64,000 nucleotides of DNA. Source: JBBROS01 sp965260935. GTDB lineage: Bacteria; Pseudomonadota; Alphaproteobacteria; Acetobacterales; Acetobacteraceae. The notes beneath the pieces are model-generated. The model worked only from the letters and a program-made list of their open reading frames with translations, made no database searches and was not told where the DNA came from. Made by a program: the position numbers and the translations under genes. Positions 17,844-27,421 of the stretch are shown piece by piece. The stretch is taken from the NCBI GenBank assembly GCA_965260935.1, contig CBDHCB010000001.1:1-64000 (forward strand), in the 5' to 3' direction. The stretch's first letter is position 1, and each line of letters opens with the position of its first letter.

Positions 17844-18830
17844 ATGAAGCTGATTGGCATCGAGGAACATTATCTGACGGCGGACGTGCGCGACGCCTGG
17901 AAGGCGATCGGGCTGGCAGTGACGGACCCCAGCGTTGCTCTCCACTCCGGCGAGGTCGAGCGGCGCCTGCTCGACCTCGCTGACGAGCGAATCGCTCTAA
18001 TGGACGAGACCGGCCTTGACGTTCAGGTCCTGTCGCTGACCACGCCTGTGTTGCACGATCTAGGGCCGGAAAGCGTCGATTTGGCGCGCCGTGCCAACGA
18101 TGCCGTGGCAGAAGCCATCGTTCGACGGCCCGACCGCTTCCAAGCGCTGGCCACGCTGCCGGTGGCGATGCCGGATGAGGCGGCGCTGGAACTGGAACGC
18201 TGTGTCCAGACGCTCGGCTTCAAAGGAACCATGCTGTGCGGCCGGGTCGGTGATCGAAACCTCGATCATTCGGAGTTCTTCTCCATCCTCAAGAGCGCGG
18301 CGGCGCTTAAGGTACCGATCCTGCTCCATCCCCGCACGCCCGCCATGGCAGTACGGTCCGCTTACTATTCAGGCTTCACGCCGGAGGTCGACGCCGCGCT
18401 CGCCATGTACGGCCTTGGCTGGCACTACGATGCCGGCATCCAGTTTGTCCGCCTCGTGCTTGCGGGCACGTTCGATCGCCTGCCCGGCCTCCAGGTGATC
18501 CTCGGTCACTGGGGAGAGGTCGTGCTGTTCTATGCCGAACGCCTTTCGGCGTTGGACCGCGTGTCGGGGCTGGAGCAGCCGGTCGGGACCTACCTGCGCC
18601 GCAACCTGTACGTCACCGCCAGCGGCATGTTTCTGCCCGGCTATCTGGCGCGAGCGGCCGCCATCGTCGGGGCGGATCGGCTGCTGTTCTCTACCGATTT
18701 TCCCTACCAATACCGCCCGGGCGGGGACGCACGTCAGTTCCTGGCGCAATGCGGGCTGGATGAGGCTGACAAGGCGGCCTTCGCCAATGAGAACTGGCTC
18801 CGGCTGACACAGGGCGGCGGGGCGGCCTAG
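17844..18830 (+). CDS. Amidohydrolase-2 family protein (decarboxylase-like)
   Basis: A 328-residue TIM-barrel metal enzyme of the ACMSD/gamma-resorcylate decarboxylase branch. The N-terminal metal site is IGIEEHYL (Glu and His, replacing HxH). The other ligands are in ILLHPRTP at about residue 158, ILGHWGE at about 220 and LFSTDFPYQY at about 280 (Asp). Such enzymes decarboxylate or hydrate aromatic acids; the true substrate is unknown. The start at 17844 is chosen because MKLIGIEEHY is the normal family N-terminus; AGGAGGG is upstream but at a long distance. Co-transcribed with the SDR gene. Confidence 0.87.
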   Translation: MKLIGIEEHYLTADVRDAWKAIGLAVTDPSVALHSGEVERRLLDLADERIALMDETGLDVQVLSLTTPVLHDLGPESVDLARRANDAVAEAIVRRPDRFQALATLPVAMPDEAALELERCVQTLGFKGTMLCGRVGDRNLDHSEFFSILKSAAALKVPILLHPRTPAMAVRSAYYSGFTPEVDAALAMYGLGWHYDAGIQFVRLVLAGTFDRLPGLQVILGHWGEVVLFYAERLSALDRVSGLEQPVGTYLRRNLYVTASGMFLPGYLARAAAIVGADRLLFSTDFPYQYRPGGDARQFLAQCGLDEADKAAFANENWLRLTQGGGAA

Positions 18831-18940
18831 CTGCATGGCAGGGTCGCCGAGCCACGTAACCGAGCCGAAGGTGAATGAACGGCTAGTCTCAGGATTCTTA
18901 GGTCACAGGCTGATGACTACTTTGAGTCGATTCCGGAATC

Positions 18941-19537
18941 TCACGCTGCTTTCGCAACTGCGCCGCCGACCTGTCGAGCAAGCGTGCGATAGACGGTCGG
19001 CCGTGAGATGGAGAAAAGCTCGGCAAGGTCGGTGATTGAGTAGTCGCCAGTGTCGTGCATGCGCCGCAGTTCCTTTTGCTGCTTGTCGGATAGCTTGGGC
19101 TGCTTGCCGCGCAGCTTGCCCCTTGACCGGGCGATCGCCATGCCCTCACGGGTACGCAGCCGGATCAGGTCGGCCTCGAACTCGGCGAAGGTGGCGAGAA
19201 TGTTGAAGAACATCTTCCCTATCGGATCGACCGGGTCATAGACGCTCGACCCCAACGCGAGCCTGACGCCGCGCGCGACGAGGGCGTCCGCGATGAACCG
19301 GGCGTCTGGGACCGAGCGCGCCAGCCGGTCGAGCTTGGGCACTACGAGCGTGTCGCCGGTGCGGACGGCGGCCAGCACCTGGTCGAGGCCGGGCCGGGAC
19401 CGGTTGGTACCGGTCAAGCCGTGATCGGTGTAGATGCGGTCGGCGGCAACGCCGAGCTGTCCGAGGACGGCTTTTTGGGCGGCGAGGTCCTGCTTGTCGG
19501 TGGAACAACGGGCGTAGCCGATCAGGGTCACTGTCAT
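18941..19537 (-). CDS. Serine recombinase (resolvase/invertase)
   Basis: A 198-residue small serine recombinase, complete. The active-site serine is in LIGYARCSTDKQDLAAQK at about residue 12, followed by VPKLDRLARSVPDARFIADA, the E-helix region ATFAEFEADLIRLRTREGMA, and a C-terminal helix-turn-helix SITDLAELFSISRPTVYRTL. The start at 19537 (MTVTLIGYAR) is taken as the family N-terminus; longer frames upstream run into the IS701-like element, which begins only 21 bases away. No partner transposase is left next to it, so it is an orphan from a decayed transposon. Confidence 0.9.
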   Translation of the reverse strand: MTVTLIGYARCSTDKQDLAAQKAVLGQLGVAADRIYTDHGLTGTNRSRPGLDQVLAAVRTGDTLVVPKLDRLARSVPDARFIADALVARGVRLALGSSVYDPVDPIGKMFFNILATFAEFEADLIRLRTREGMAIARSRGKLRGKQPKLSDKQQKELRRMHDTGDYSITDLAELFSISRPTVYRTLARQVGGAVAKAA

Positions 19538-19558
19538 GGTTAAATGTGTAACGCTTAG

Positions 19559-21009
19559 CTCGACTTTGGCCATCAAGCGGCATGGCAGAGCGCGTAGGTG
19601 ATACCTTCGCGGAGCGCTGGTCGGAGTTTCCGCACGTTGCCTGCGAGGCGGGACATGGTGAAACCCTGTTCGTGCCAGACATGGCGACGCACGGCGGCCA
19701 GCGTGTCGCTGAAGGTTGGACGGCGCTTGCGATACCAAGCCGTAGTCATGACAGCCCCGCATGCCCTCGGGCTGAGCTGCGCGGCAAGCAGGGTGACGAG
19801 GGAAAACAACCCGAGCAGGCAGGGGGTGGTGCGCGCGATGGCCAGGTCGGACCACTGTCGCTGTGTTTCGACCCCTAGATGCGCCCGGGTTTCCTGGAAC
19901 GTGGCTTCCAGCTGCCAGCGCTGGACGAACCAGCGCAGGACCTGCTCCGGTTTCTGATCGGGGTCGGTGCAGAGCAGGGCTTGCGGGGCGAAGCGGCCGA
20001 GCGGGTCGCGCACCAGTGTCCAGCGGATCGGCACGACGGGCAGCCCGGCATGGTGCCACACGGCGGTGCCGGAACAGAGATCAACGATGCGCTCGCCCTG
20101 GCCATACCAGCCCGGCACCGTGACGCGCTGCCAGGTCGTACCCGCGTCGGCCAGCACCGTGGACAGGTTCGGCAGGCGCGCGCCCTTGACCCGGGGTCGC
20201 CCGATCGTCCCGGGGAGACGAGGTGGCGCCGGGGAGTAGAGGGCGGCATCGAGGCGCAGGCGGGTGACGCAGACTACGCCGCGGCGGCCCAGCGCGGTCA
20301 GGAGTTCCAGGGCGGCGAAGCTGCTGTCGGCCACCAGCACCAGGTCGCGTCCGGGCAGCCAGCGACGGGCTTGCAGGATCACCTGCCGCCCCCAGTCGGT
20401 CAGCTTCTTGTGCCGTCTGCCGTGCTCGCGGCTGTAACGCTCGGACGGGGCGAGAGCCGTCAGGAACGGCAGCGCCCAGATGCGCTCGGCCCAGGGGATC
20501 GGCACCAGCAGCATCAGGCTGAGCCAGCGCAAGCCGGACGCCTTGACGAAGTGCCCGTGCGAGGAGCGGACCGGGTCACGGTAGATGCCCTTGGCGGCGA
20601 TGCGCTTGCCACGGCGGCGCTCGATGGTGTCGTCGATGCCGAGCACCACGGGACCGTCCGGCGCGAAGGTCTTGATCAGCAGGTCCAGCAGCACTTGCGA
20701 CGCGGCCCGCGGGCTCCAGGCTGCCCGGTTCAGCACCCGGTGGTAGTTTACGAAACGCCGCTCGCCCGCGAGCCCGCAGATGCGCAACAGGCTGGCGACC
20801 GTGCGCGTGCCGGGCGCCAGGATGGCGCCGATCAGCAGCACCTCGGCATGACGCCAACTGCGCTGGCAGAACAGCGGCGCGAAGCTCAGGATGATCGCGG
20901 CGAAGCGGGATGGCAGGCAGGGCATGGCGGGTCTCTTGGCGGGGACACGCCAGCTTCAACGGCCAGACCGCTCCGCCACCCAACGCCGCCTCAAATGGCC
21001 AAAGTCGAG
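19559..21009 (-). mobile_element. IS701-like element, copy 1 (1451 bp)
   Basis: The ends are CTCGACTTTGGCCAT and its inverse. CTTAG flanks both sides (19554-19558 and 21010-21014) as the target duplication. The sequence is the same length and encodes the same protein as the copy at 25099-26549. It separates an orphan resolvase from a truncated transposase. Confidence 0.9.
19573..20925 (-). CDS. IS701-like DDE transposase, copy 1
   Basis: A 450-residue DDE-superfamily transposase. The first Asp is in VVLGIDDTIERRRGKRIAA at about residue 96, the second in LVLVADSSFAALEL near 222, and the glutamate in WFVQRWQLEATFQETRAHLG near 345. The GIDDT...GIYRDPVRSS pattern is typical of the IS701 group related to IS4. 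It is complete, and its protein is identical to copy 2. Family naming is by motif only. Confidence 0.87.
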   Translation of the reverse strand: MPCLPSRFAAIILSFAPLFCQRSWRHAEVLLIGAILAPGTRTVASLLRICGLAGERRFVNYHRVLNRAAWSPRAASQVLLDLLIKTFAPDGPVVLGIDDTIERRRGKRIAAKGIYRDPVRSSHGHFVKASGLRWLSLMLLVPIPWAERIWALPFLTALAPSERYSREHGRRHKKLTDWGRQVILQARRWLPGRDLVLVADSSFAALELLTALGRRGVVCVTRLRLDAALYSPAPPRLPGTIGRPRVKGARLPNLSTVLADAGTTWQRVTVPGWYGQGERIVDLCSGTAVWHHAGLPVVPIRWTLVRDPLGRFAPQALLCTDPDQKPEQVLRWFVQRWQLEATFQETRAHLGVETQRQWSDLAIARTTPCLLGLFSLVTLLAAQLSPRACGAVMTTAWYRKRRPTFSDTLAAVRRHVWHEQGFTMSRLAGNVRKLRPALREGITYALCHAA

Positions 21010-21760
21010 CTTAGCGTGGCGGTCCGCCTCGTAAACCGGGTTCGCTGCCTCACGAAGGAAGTGGAACTGGCAGAGCTGGTGCGGCACGCCAGGCAGTGCG
21101 GCCGCGACGGCGCGCCGGATCGAGGTCTGGCCACAGCTCGACCACGCCTTCGACCGGCACGCCGATGCCGTCCGTCACTTCGCGGAGCAACGGCGCGAGA
21201 TCGTTGGCCGTGCCGGACAACAAGCTGCGCGCCAACAGCACCTCGCCCGACAGGCAGTCGCGTATCACCCAAAGCACCTCGTGGCCGACATCGGGCTGCA
21301 TGCCGTCCAGCGCTAGGATGGCCCGGCCCTGCTTGGCCAGCACCGTGCGCAGCCGACCGCTGCTGGTCAGCGACGTCGCCAGCAACTCGTCGTAGCGGTC
21401 CAGCAGGTTGGTGACACCGCGTTCGGCGACCTCGACCCCGCGCTCGCGAAGAACCGCGTGGATTTCGGGCACGCTGCGGTGGTCGCGATGGCGCAGCGTG
21501 CCCACGAGCGCAATCACGTCCAAGCCAAATTCATGTTGAGCCAGAGCGATTGCGCCCTCCGCCTCCGGCCGGTAGGCGACATGCTGACGGGCACAGCCAT
21601 CGTGCTCGCAGCGACGCACCTTCAGCCGAAGCCGCACCAAGCCGGAGAGCGTCACCAGCGTGCGGCGGTTCTCGTAGCGGATCCGCGCCACCGCGCCGCA
21701 TGCCGGACAAAGCCGACGGGCCGGAACCAAAACCCGCTCCCGGTCAGGCTGCGACCGCGC
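21010..21760 (-). pseudogene. Truncated transposase with zinc-ribbon head, family unassigned
   Basis: A transposase-like protein beginning MARSQPDRERVLVPARRLCP with paired Cys (CPACG, CEHDGC) and then RYDELLATSL and LDGMQPDVGHEVLWVIRDCL. A frameshift near 21128 is followed by a second-frame stretch that is clearly coding (RRAVAAALPGVPHQLCQFHF and REAANPVYEADRHAK). The gene stops at the IS701-like element. The remainder is not found on the other side, where the orphan resolvase begins, so it had already been cut. The DDE family was not identified. Confidence 0.65.
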
Positions 21761-21820
21761 CATTATCCTGCCCATCCCCAACCTCCCGCATCTCATGAGC
21801 ATCACAACGCAGAACATCAA

Positions 21821-22109
21821 AAACAGCTAACTTTGCCGGCCTAGGGAAAAACAGATCGTTTATTGTTCCTTGGTGTCACTCTGAAACCGAGGTCAACCAC
21901 TTCATCTGAGTGAAGATCGAGGTATTAAGGCTTCCCTCCTCGTCATTGGCCCATGCGTCTGAGCGGTACGGTGTACTGATGGTGTGAACGCCCCATCAAC
22001 GCCGTTAGAGAACAGACGCGGAACTATCCAACTTACCTCCTTACCCCCCCAATCTTGCGACAGTCCCCTTACGAATGACACGCTGCCAAAATGTCCCAGA
22101 CAAGACCTC
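21821..22109. other. Intergenic, AT-richer, nothing recognised
   Basis: Between the truncated transposase and the end of the mscS-like gene. It is lower in GC than its neighbours, and no frame, repeat or terminator could be supported. Confidence 0.5.
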
Positions 22110-23468
22110 CTATTCCACAGCGCGGTGATCACTCAACAGGTCATCCTTCATTCCCGACGCCCGCTCCTTGTTCACCAGCGTTTCCACATGGGTGTCGGGG
22201 GCCGTATCGGAGCCAACGGGCGATGACGAGGATGGCCGCGCCGGCTTGGGCGTCGCCCGTTCTGCGGTGGGCTTCATGCGTTGGACCGGCAGCGGCCCGG
22301 CGTCGTCGAAGCGAAGCCGGTAAATCGGTTCGGGAAGTGCAAATCCTGAACTTTCGAGGGCGGCTTTTGCCGCCTGGATCGCAAGGCTGCGTCCTTTGAG
22401 GAAATCCGTCTTGGTCTGATCGACCCACCCGTAGAACCGAAGCAGGATGTTGGAGTCGCCGACATCCTTGATCACCGCGCTGGCCTTCGGCGTGCCAAGG
22501 ACGAACGCCAGCGTATTCACGGCTGATAGACCGACGTCCATGCCGTCCACCGGGTTGTCGTTGGCGTCGATACCGAGGTCGAATTCGAACCGCCGCTGCG
22601 GGTTGCGGCTGTAGTTCAAGATGCTGGCGTTGAACACCGTCGCGTTCGGGATCTGCACGTGATTTCCATCAAGCGTCAGCAGGATCGTCGCGCGCGATGT
22701 CAGCCGCACGACCCGGCCTTCATGCGACTCAATCACCACGTGGTCGTTGGCGCGGAATGGCTGGCGCAAGCTCAGCATGATGCTGGCAACGTAGTTCGTC
22801 ACCGTGTCCCGCACGGCGAAGCCGAGCGCGATGCCGACCACGCCCGCTCCCCCAAGGAGCCCACCGAGCAGCGCGGTGGCGCCGAGGACCTCGAAAGCCG
22901 CGATCAAGCCCAGAACCACGAACGTGATGCGAACCGATGTCGCGAGAAGTTCGGCCAGGAATACGTTGGGAGCGATCCAGCGCCAGATGCGCGTACGAGA
23001 CGCGAGCCCATAGCCCAGCAACATGACCAGCAGCCCGGCTCCGATGGCTACGCCGAACAACGGCAGCGCCCGGATGAAGCCGCGCACCTCGTCGCCGAAC
23101 TGGCCGATGGCCGGAGCGACCTTGGTGCCTACGTCGAGGTTGCGAACGATGTTGTTCTGCACCGTAACCACGCTCGTTACGCGGGACGCGAGCGCCTCCG
23201 CCCGGCCTTTGTCGTCAGCCGCCGGCACCGTCCCGGTCAGCGTCACCACGCCAGCCGAGACCTGAACGCTGACGTCGTGAAGAGCTGCGATCTGGCTGAA
23301 GATGCTGCGGATTCTGGTAGCAATGTCCGCGTCCTCAGACGCCTCGGCCTTGGTGGCGATCGCCGGAGCCGCCGATTGCGCCGGGGTGTCCGGGCCGTTA
23401 GCAGCGATGGCCGAACCGGGTGCAACCAAGAGTGCAAATAGGGCGAGAGCCAGGAAGAAACACCTCAT
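22110..23468 (-). CDS. BON-domain mechanosensitive ion channel (MscS family)
   Basis: A 452-residue inner-membrane channel. A signal peptide (MRCFFLALALFALLVAPGSA) is followed by a periplasmic BON domain at about residues 48-112 with VQVSAGVVTLTGTVP. Three membrane helices follow at about 133-220. The pore helix contains LLGGAGVVGIALGFAVRDTV, the glycine/alanine-rich MscS pattern, and then the beta domain (QPFRANDHVVIESHEGRVV). The C-terminal 60 residues are Pro/Ser-rich. It would open under membrane tension to release osmolytes; BON domains bind the outer membrane or phospholipid. Complete. It precedes the AsmA-like remnant on the same strand. Confidence 0.88.
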   Translation of the reverse strand: MRCFFLALALFALLVAPGSAIAANGPDTPAQSAAPAIATKAEASEDADIATRIRSIFSQIAALHDVSVQVSAGVVTLTGTVPAADDKGRAEALASRVTSVVTVQNNIVRNLDVGTKVAPAIGQFGDEVRGFIRALPLFGVAIGAGLLVMLLGYGLASRTRIWRWIAPNVFLAELLATSVRITFVVLGLIAAFEVLGATALLGGLLGGAGVVGIALGFAVRDTVTNYVASIMLSLRQPFRANDHVVIESHEGRVVRLTSRATILLTLDGNHVQIPNATVFNASILNYSRNPQRRFEFDLGIDANDNPVDGMDVGLSAVNTLAFVLGTPKASAVIKDVGDSNILLRFYGWVDQTKTDFLKGRSLAIQAAKAALESSGFALPEPIYRLRFDDAGPLPVQRMKPTAERATPKPARPSSSSPVGSDTAPDTHVETLVNKERASGMKDDLLSDHRAVE

Positions 23469-23671
23469 GACCTGACGTTTCCCTGCGTCATATCCTTGGA
23501 ACGCCAGCAGTCATTGAGATCAAGACCGCAATCATGTCGATGAGACAATCAGAAAATACCTTTACAGAACAAGAGACTTAAACCGGTTGCTTGAAACGAT
23601 CTTTGAACGGAAACAAGTTTGTGCTTGGTTCTGTTCAACAACGCCTCGCATCACGCCCGACGCTTATACAG

Positions 23672-25098
23672 TCACCAGGGATTGCAGGTACTGCTCTGGA
23701 TAACGCTGTCGATTTCGGATGGCCACGGCTCGGACCCGTTGGGCCGCGACGCGTCTTCCGATAAGCTCATGCCGGGCTGAATGTCGGGAGTGGTCAGCGC
23801 TCCCGTGATGTGGATCGGCACGTCGAGTGCCATCCCCTCGGTCGTCTCGCCCCGGCTCTGCAAGATCATGTCGATGGTACGCGCCACCAAGTTCAAGCGC
23901 CCCCAAGCGGCCAAGGTGCCGATGGGCATCTCGACCTGCACCGGATGCACAATACCAGATCCGTCGTGGATATCGGCGGCGGCGAGCAGGCAGTTCAGGG
24001 GCGTGGTCGCTTCACCGTCGGTCCATAACGCCCGGATGTTGGCCTTCGCTTTGCGAACCAGCTCGCGCGAGATCGTGCCGCCCGCCATCGAGGCCGCCGC
24101 CGTAATCCGGCCATGGCCCAGCGCGTCCGATAGCGTCGATCCCGTCAGATCGAACTGCATCTGCCCGTCCAAGGAACCGCTCAATGGCGGCGACGATGAT
24201 CCGGCGGCTTGGAACGTTCGTCCGACATCAAGGCCGCTGACGGTGGCCGAGCCGGTCAGGTGGGGGCCGCCCGGCCCGGCCTCGGCTGCTCCCGAGGCGG
24301 AGACCCGGCCGCCGGCGATGCCGAACTGCGCTTGCTCCAGCATCGCCCGCCCGGGTTTCGTGATAAGGTAGGTGTCAAGGTCGCTGACCGTCATGCCGGA
24401 ATACGTGACCGACTTCGCATTGAGCTGTAGGTCGAGCAAGACGCTCGGATGGGCCGGGATGCTCGGCAGCTTGGCGGAAGCGCCCGAGCCGCCGGAGCCG
24501 CGCTGGCCGGCAATCGCGCCGAGGTCGAGCGTGCCGAAGCGAATGGACGACGTCAGCGTGGCTGGAGCGCCCTCGAGGTAGTCGGCGCTGCCGCTAAACG
24601 ACGAGTGCTGAAGCGTCCCGTGCAGATCGCTGAGATGCCAGTCGCTGTTCTGCAACGCGAGGTGGCCGGCCAAGGACAGGGACAAATCCGACGGAAGGGC
24701 CATGCCGAACGCGTTGGCAAGGCCAGACAAGGCCGGAGCATCGAGGTCGACCGTGCCGTTCAAGCCAGCCAAGTTCAGCGGATCTGTGGCCGTTCCGTCG
24801 TAGGTGAACGAGTTGCGCTCCGACGAAAGGACCACTTTGCCGCTGAACGGCTTGGTAAAGTCCTGCAGGTCGTTGAACGACTGCAGCACCGCTTTGAAGG
24901 TGAGCGGCACAGTGTCCATCATGCCCTGAGCCACGAGCTCGACCGGGTTGGCCGGGTTCGGGGTGCGGAGTTGCAGCGTTTCGATATGGGTGGGGAACGG
25001 CTTGCCGTCCGTGCCGACGTAGGTGATGTCGGCGCTCCGCAGCGTCGCATTCAGCAGCGGCGGTAGGGTGGTGCGTTTGGTGTTTCCGTGGCTCTTAG
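23672..25098 (-). pseudogene. AsmA-like protein, C-terminal part
   Basis: A 475-codon piece of an AsmA-family (DUF748/AsmA) lipid-transfer-like protein. Repetitive beta-strand sequence is seen, for instance FGTLDLGAIAGQR, LDLQLNAKSVTYSGMTVSDL and the C-terminal AsmA motif FDLTGSTLSDALGHGRITAA. It ends at codon Lys (CTTAG) where the IS701-like copy 2 begins, and the missing head is at 30000-30379. Joining 25098 to 30005 restores one frame. AsmA proteins are membrane-anchored and periplasmic, and take part in outer-membrane lipid homeostasis. The break removes the signal anchor. Confidence 0.88.
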
Positions 25099-26549
25099 CT
25101 CGACTTTGGCCATCAAGCGGCATGGCAGAGCGCGTAGGTGATACCTTCGCGGAGCGCTGGTCGGAGTTTCCGCACGTTGCCTGCGAGGCGGGACATGGTG
25201 AAACCCTGTTCGTGCCAGACATGGCGACGCACGGCGGCCAGCGTGTCGCTGAAGGTTGGACGGCGCTTGCGATACCAAGCCGTAGTCATGACAGCCCCGC
25301 ATGCCCTCGGGCTGAGCTGCGCGGCAAGCAGGGTGACGAGGGAAAACAACCCGAGCAGGCAGGGGGTGGTGCGCGCGATGGCCAGGTCGGACCACTGTCG
25401 CTGTGTTTCGACCCCTAGATGCGCCCGGGTTTCCTGGAACGTGGCTTCCAGCTGCCAGCGCTGGACGAACCAGCGCAGGACCTGCTCCGGTTTCTGATCG
25501 GGGTCGGTGCAGAGCAGGGCTTGCGGGGCGAAGCGGCCGAGCGGGTCGCGCACCAGTGTCCAGCGGATCGGCACGACGGGCAGCCCGGCATGGTGCCACA
25601 CGGCGGTGCCGGAACAGAGATCAACGATGCGCTCGCCCTGGCCATACCAGCCCGGCACCGTGACGCGCTGCCAGGTCGTACCCGCGTCGGCCAGCACCGT
25701 GGACAGGTTCGGCAGGCGCGCGCCCTTGACCCGGGGTCGCCCGATCGTCCCGGGGAGACGAGGTGGCGCCGGGGAGTAGAGGGCGGCATCGAGGCGCAGG
25801 CGGGTGACGCAGACTACGCCGCGGCGGCCCAGCGCGGTCAGGAGTTCCAGGGCGGCGAAGCTGCTGTCGGCCACCAGCACCAGGTCGCGTCCGGGCAGCC
25901 AGCGACGGGCTTGCAGGATCACCTGCCGCCCCCAGTCGGTCAGCTTCTTGTGCCGTCTGCCGTGCTCGCGGCTGTAACGCTCGGACGGGGCGAGAGCCGT
26001 CAGGAACGGCAGCGCCCAGATGCGCTCGGCCCAGGGGATCGGCACCAGCAGCATCAGGCTGAGCCAGCGCAAGCCGGACGCCTTGACGAAGTGCCCGTGC
26101 GAGGAGCGGACCGGGTCACGGTAGATGCCCTTGGCGGCGATGCGCTTGCCACGGCGGCGCTCGATGGTGTCGTCGATGCCGAGCACCACGGGACCGTCCG
26201 GCGCGAAGGTCTTGATCAGCAGGTCCAGCAGCACTTGCGACGCGGCCCGCGGGCTCCAGGCTGCCCGGTTCAGCACCCGGTGGTAGTTTACGAAACGCCG
26301 CTCGCCCGCGAGCCCGCAGATGCGCAACAGGCTGGCGACCGTGCGCGTGCCGGGCGCCAGGATGGCGCCGATCAGCAGCACCTCGGCATGACGCCAACTG
26401 CGCTGGCAGAACAGCGGCGCGAAGCTCAGGATGATCGCGGCGAAGCGGGATGGCAGGCAGGGCATGGCGGGTCTCTTGGCGGGGACACGCCAGCTTCAAC
26501 GGCCAGACCGCTCCGCCACCCAACGCCGCCTCAAATGGCCAAAGTCGAG
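25099..26549 (-). mobile_element. IS701-like element, copy 2 (1451 bp)
   Basis: Same ends (CTCGACTTTGGCCAT) and length as copy 1. It is flanked by CTTAG at 25094-25098 and 26550-26554. It is inserted in the AsmA-like gene; the right-hand duplication is shared with the IS5 element. Confidence 0.9.
25113..26465 (-). CDS. IS701-like DDE transposase, copy 2
   Basis: A 450-residue protein identical to copy 1 at 19573-20925 (same first-Asp motif GIDDTIERRRGKRIAA and QRWQLEATFQETRAH). The gene is intact, so both copies are potentially active, and identity argues for a recent duplication. Confidence 0.87.
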   Translation of the reverse strand: MPCLPSRFAAIILSFAPLFCQRSWRHAEVLLIGAILAPGTRTVASLLRICGLAGERRFVNYHRVLNRAAWSPRAASQVLLDLLIKTFAPDGPVVLGIDDTIERRRGKRIAAKGIYRDPVRSSHGHFVKASGLRWLSLMLLVPIPWAERIWALPFLTALAPSERYSREHGRRHKKLTDWGRQVILQARRWLPGRDLVLVADSSFAALELLTALGRRGVVCVTRLRLDAALYSPAPPRLPGTIGRPRVKGARLPNLSTVLADAGTTWQRVTVPGWYGQGERIVDLCSGTAVWHHAGLPVVPIRWTLVRDPLGRFAPQALLCTDPDQKPEQVLRWFVQRWQLEATFQETRAHLGVETQRQWSDLAIARTTPCLLGLFSLVTLLAAQLSPRACGAVMTTAWYRKRRPTFSDTLAAVRRHVWHEQGFTMSRLAGNVRKLRPALREGITYALCHAA

Positions 26550-26571
26550 CTTAGAACCTGTTTGAGTAATT

Positions 26572-27336
26572 TCAACTTGCGGCGGCATGGATTGGCATGG
26601 GGTTGAGCATGGCTTCGACGCCGGACAGGATGGCCGCGAACGCGATGCGGGCGGCCGAGACATCGAGGCACCCGGCGCGATCACGAAGCAGCCCACCCCA
26701 GTGCGCGAGCCAGCCGAAGCTGCGTTCCACGACCCAGCGGCGCTCAAGCACGACAAAGCCTTTTTGGTCCCGGCCGCGCTCGACCACGTGGTGGCGCATG
26801 CCGTGCCGGTTCGACCATTCCTGGCAGCGCTTGGCGACGAAGCCGCCGTCGAGGATCGCCTCGCGCAGGCTGGGCCATTCTGCCTTGCCGTCGTCGAGTG
26901 CGGGAAGCGTGTCGCGCTCCTGTGTGGAGGCGGGCACGACGGCGACGGCAAGCCAGGCGCCGTCGGCATCGACCAGGGCCACGCGCTTGCGCCCCAGCAC
27001 CTTCTTGGCGGCGTCATACCCGCGCGGGCCGCGGACCGGGATGCATTTCACCGATTGCGTGTCGATGATGCCCAGGCTGGGCTCGGGCTTACGGCCCGCA
27101 GCACGACGCCGTAGGCGGGCCACGTCGCACAACAAGCGGTCGAACAGCCCCAACTCCAGCCATCGGCGGAACCAGCCATACACGGTGCGCCACGCTGGAA
27201 AGTCGCCGGGCAGTGCGCGCCAGGGCCCACCAACGCGCAAATGCCAGGCGATCGCGCTGATCACCAGCAACACGGGCGTTGCCCGCCCGCTGCGCGGCGG
27301 GTCCGCCCGCTCCAGCCACCGCGCCATCTCTTCGAC
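26572..27336 (-). pseudogene. IS5-family transposase, main part (split by ISAs1)
   Basis: The main part of an IS5-type DDE transposase: WRALPGDFPAWRTVYGWFRRW (DUF4096-like), LGIIDTQSVKCIP with the first Asp, LVDADGAWLAVAVVPAS, LDGGFVAKRCQEW with the second Asp and VVERSFGWLAHWGGLLRD with the Glu. The first codons are missing here. They are at 29837-29902/29920 beyond the ISAs1 insertion and read MWTEAHRARHEAGLKE...VEE, joining MARWLERADPPR. Confidence 0.85.
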
Positions 27337-27421
27337 CAGGGCAATCGCTTGAACCGTACTGGGATTCCGGCGCGGCCTGAAGTCTGATTCATGGGAAACC
27401 TCTCGTTGAGGAGGTTTCCCG

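Noticed and set aside
19879..21414. A 511-codon plus-strand open frame
   Set aside because: It is antisense to the IS701-like transposase and runs past the element into unrelated sequence; composition is that of a high-GC shadow and no domain is visible.
19559..26549. A composite transposon bounded by the IS701-like pair
   Set aside because: Each copy has its own CTTAG duplication and copy 2 sits inside a gene that resumes beyond it, so two separate insertions explain it; kept only as a low-interest possibility.
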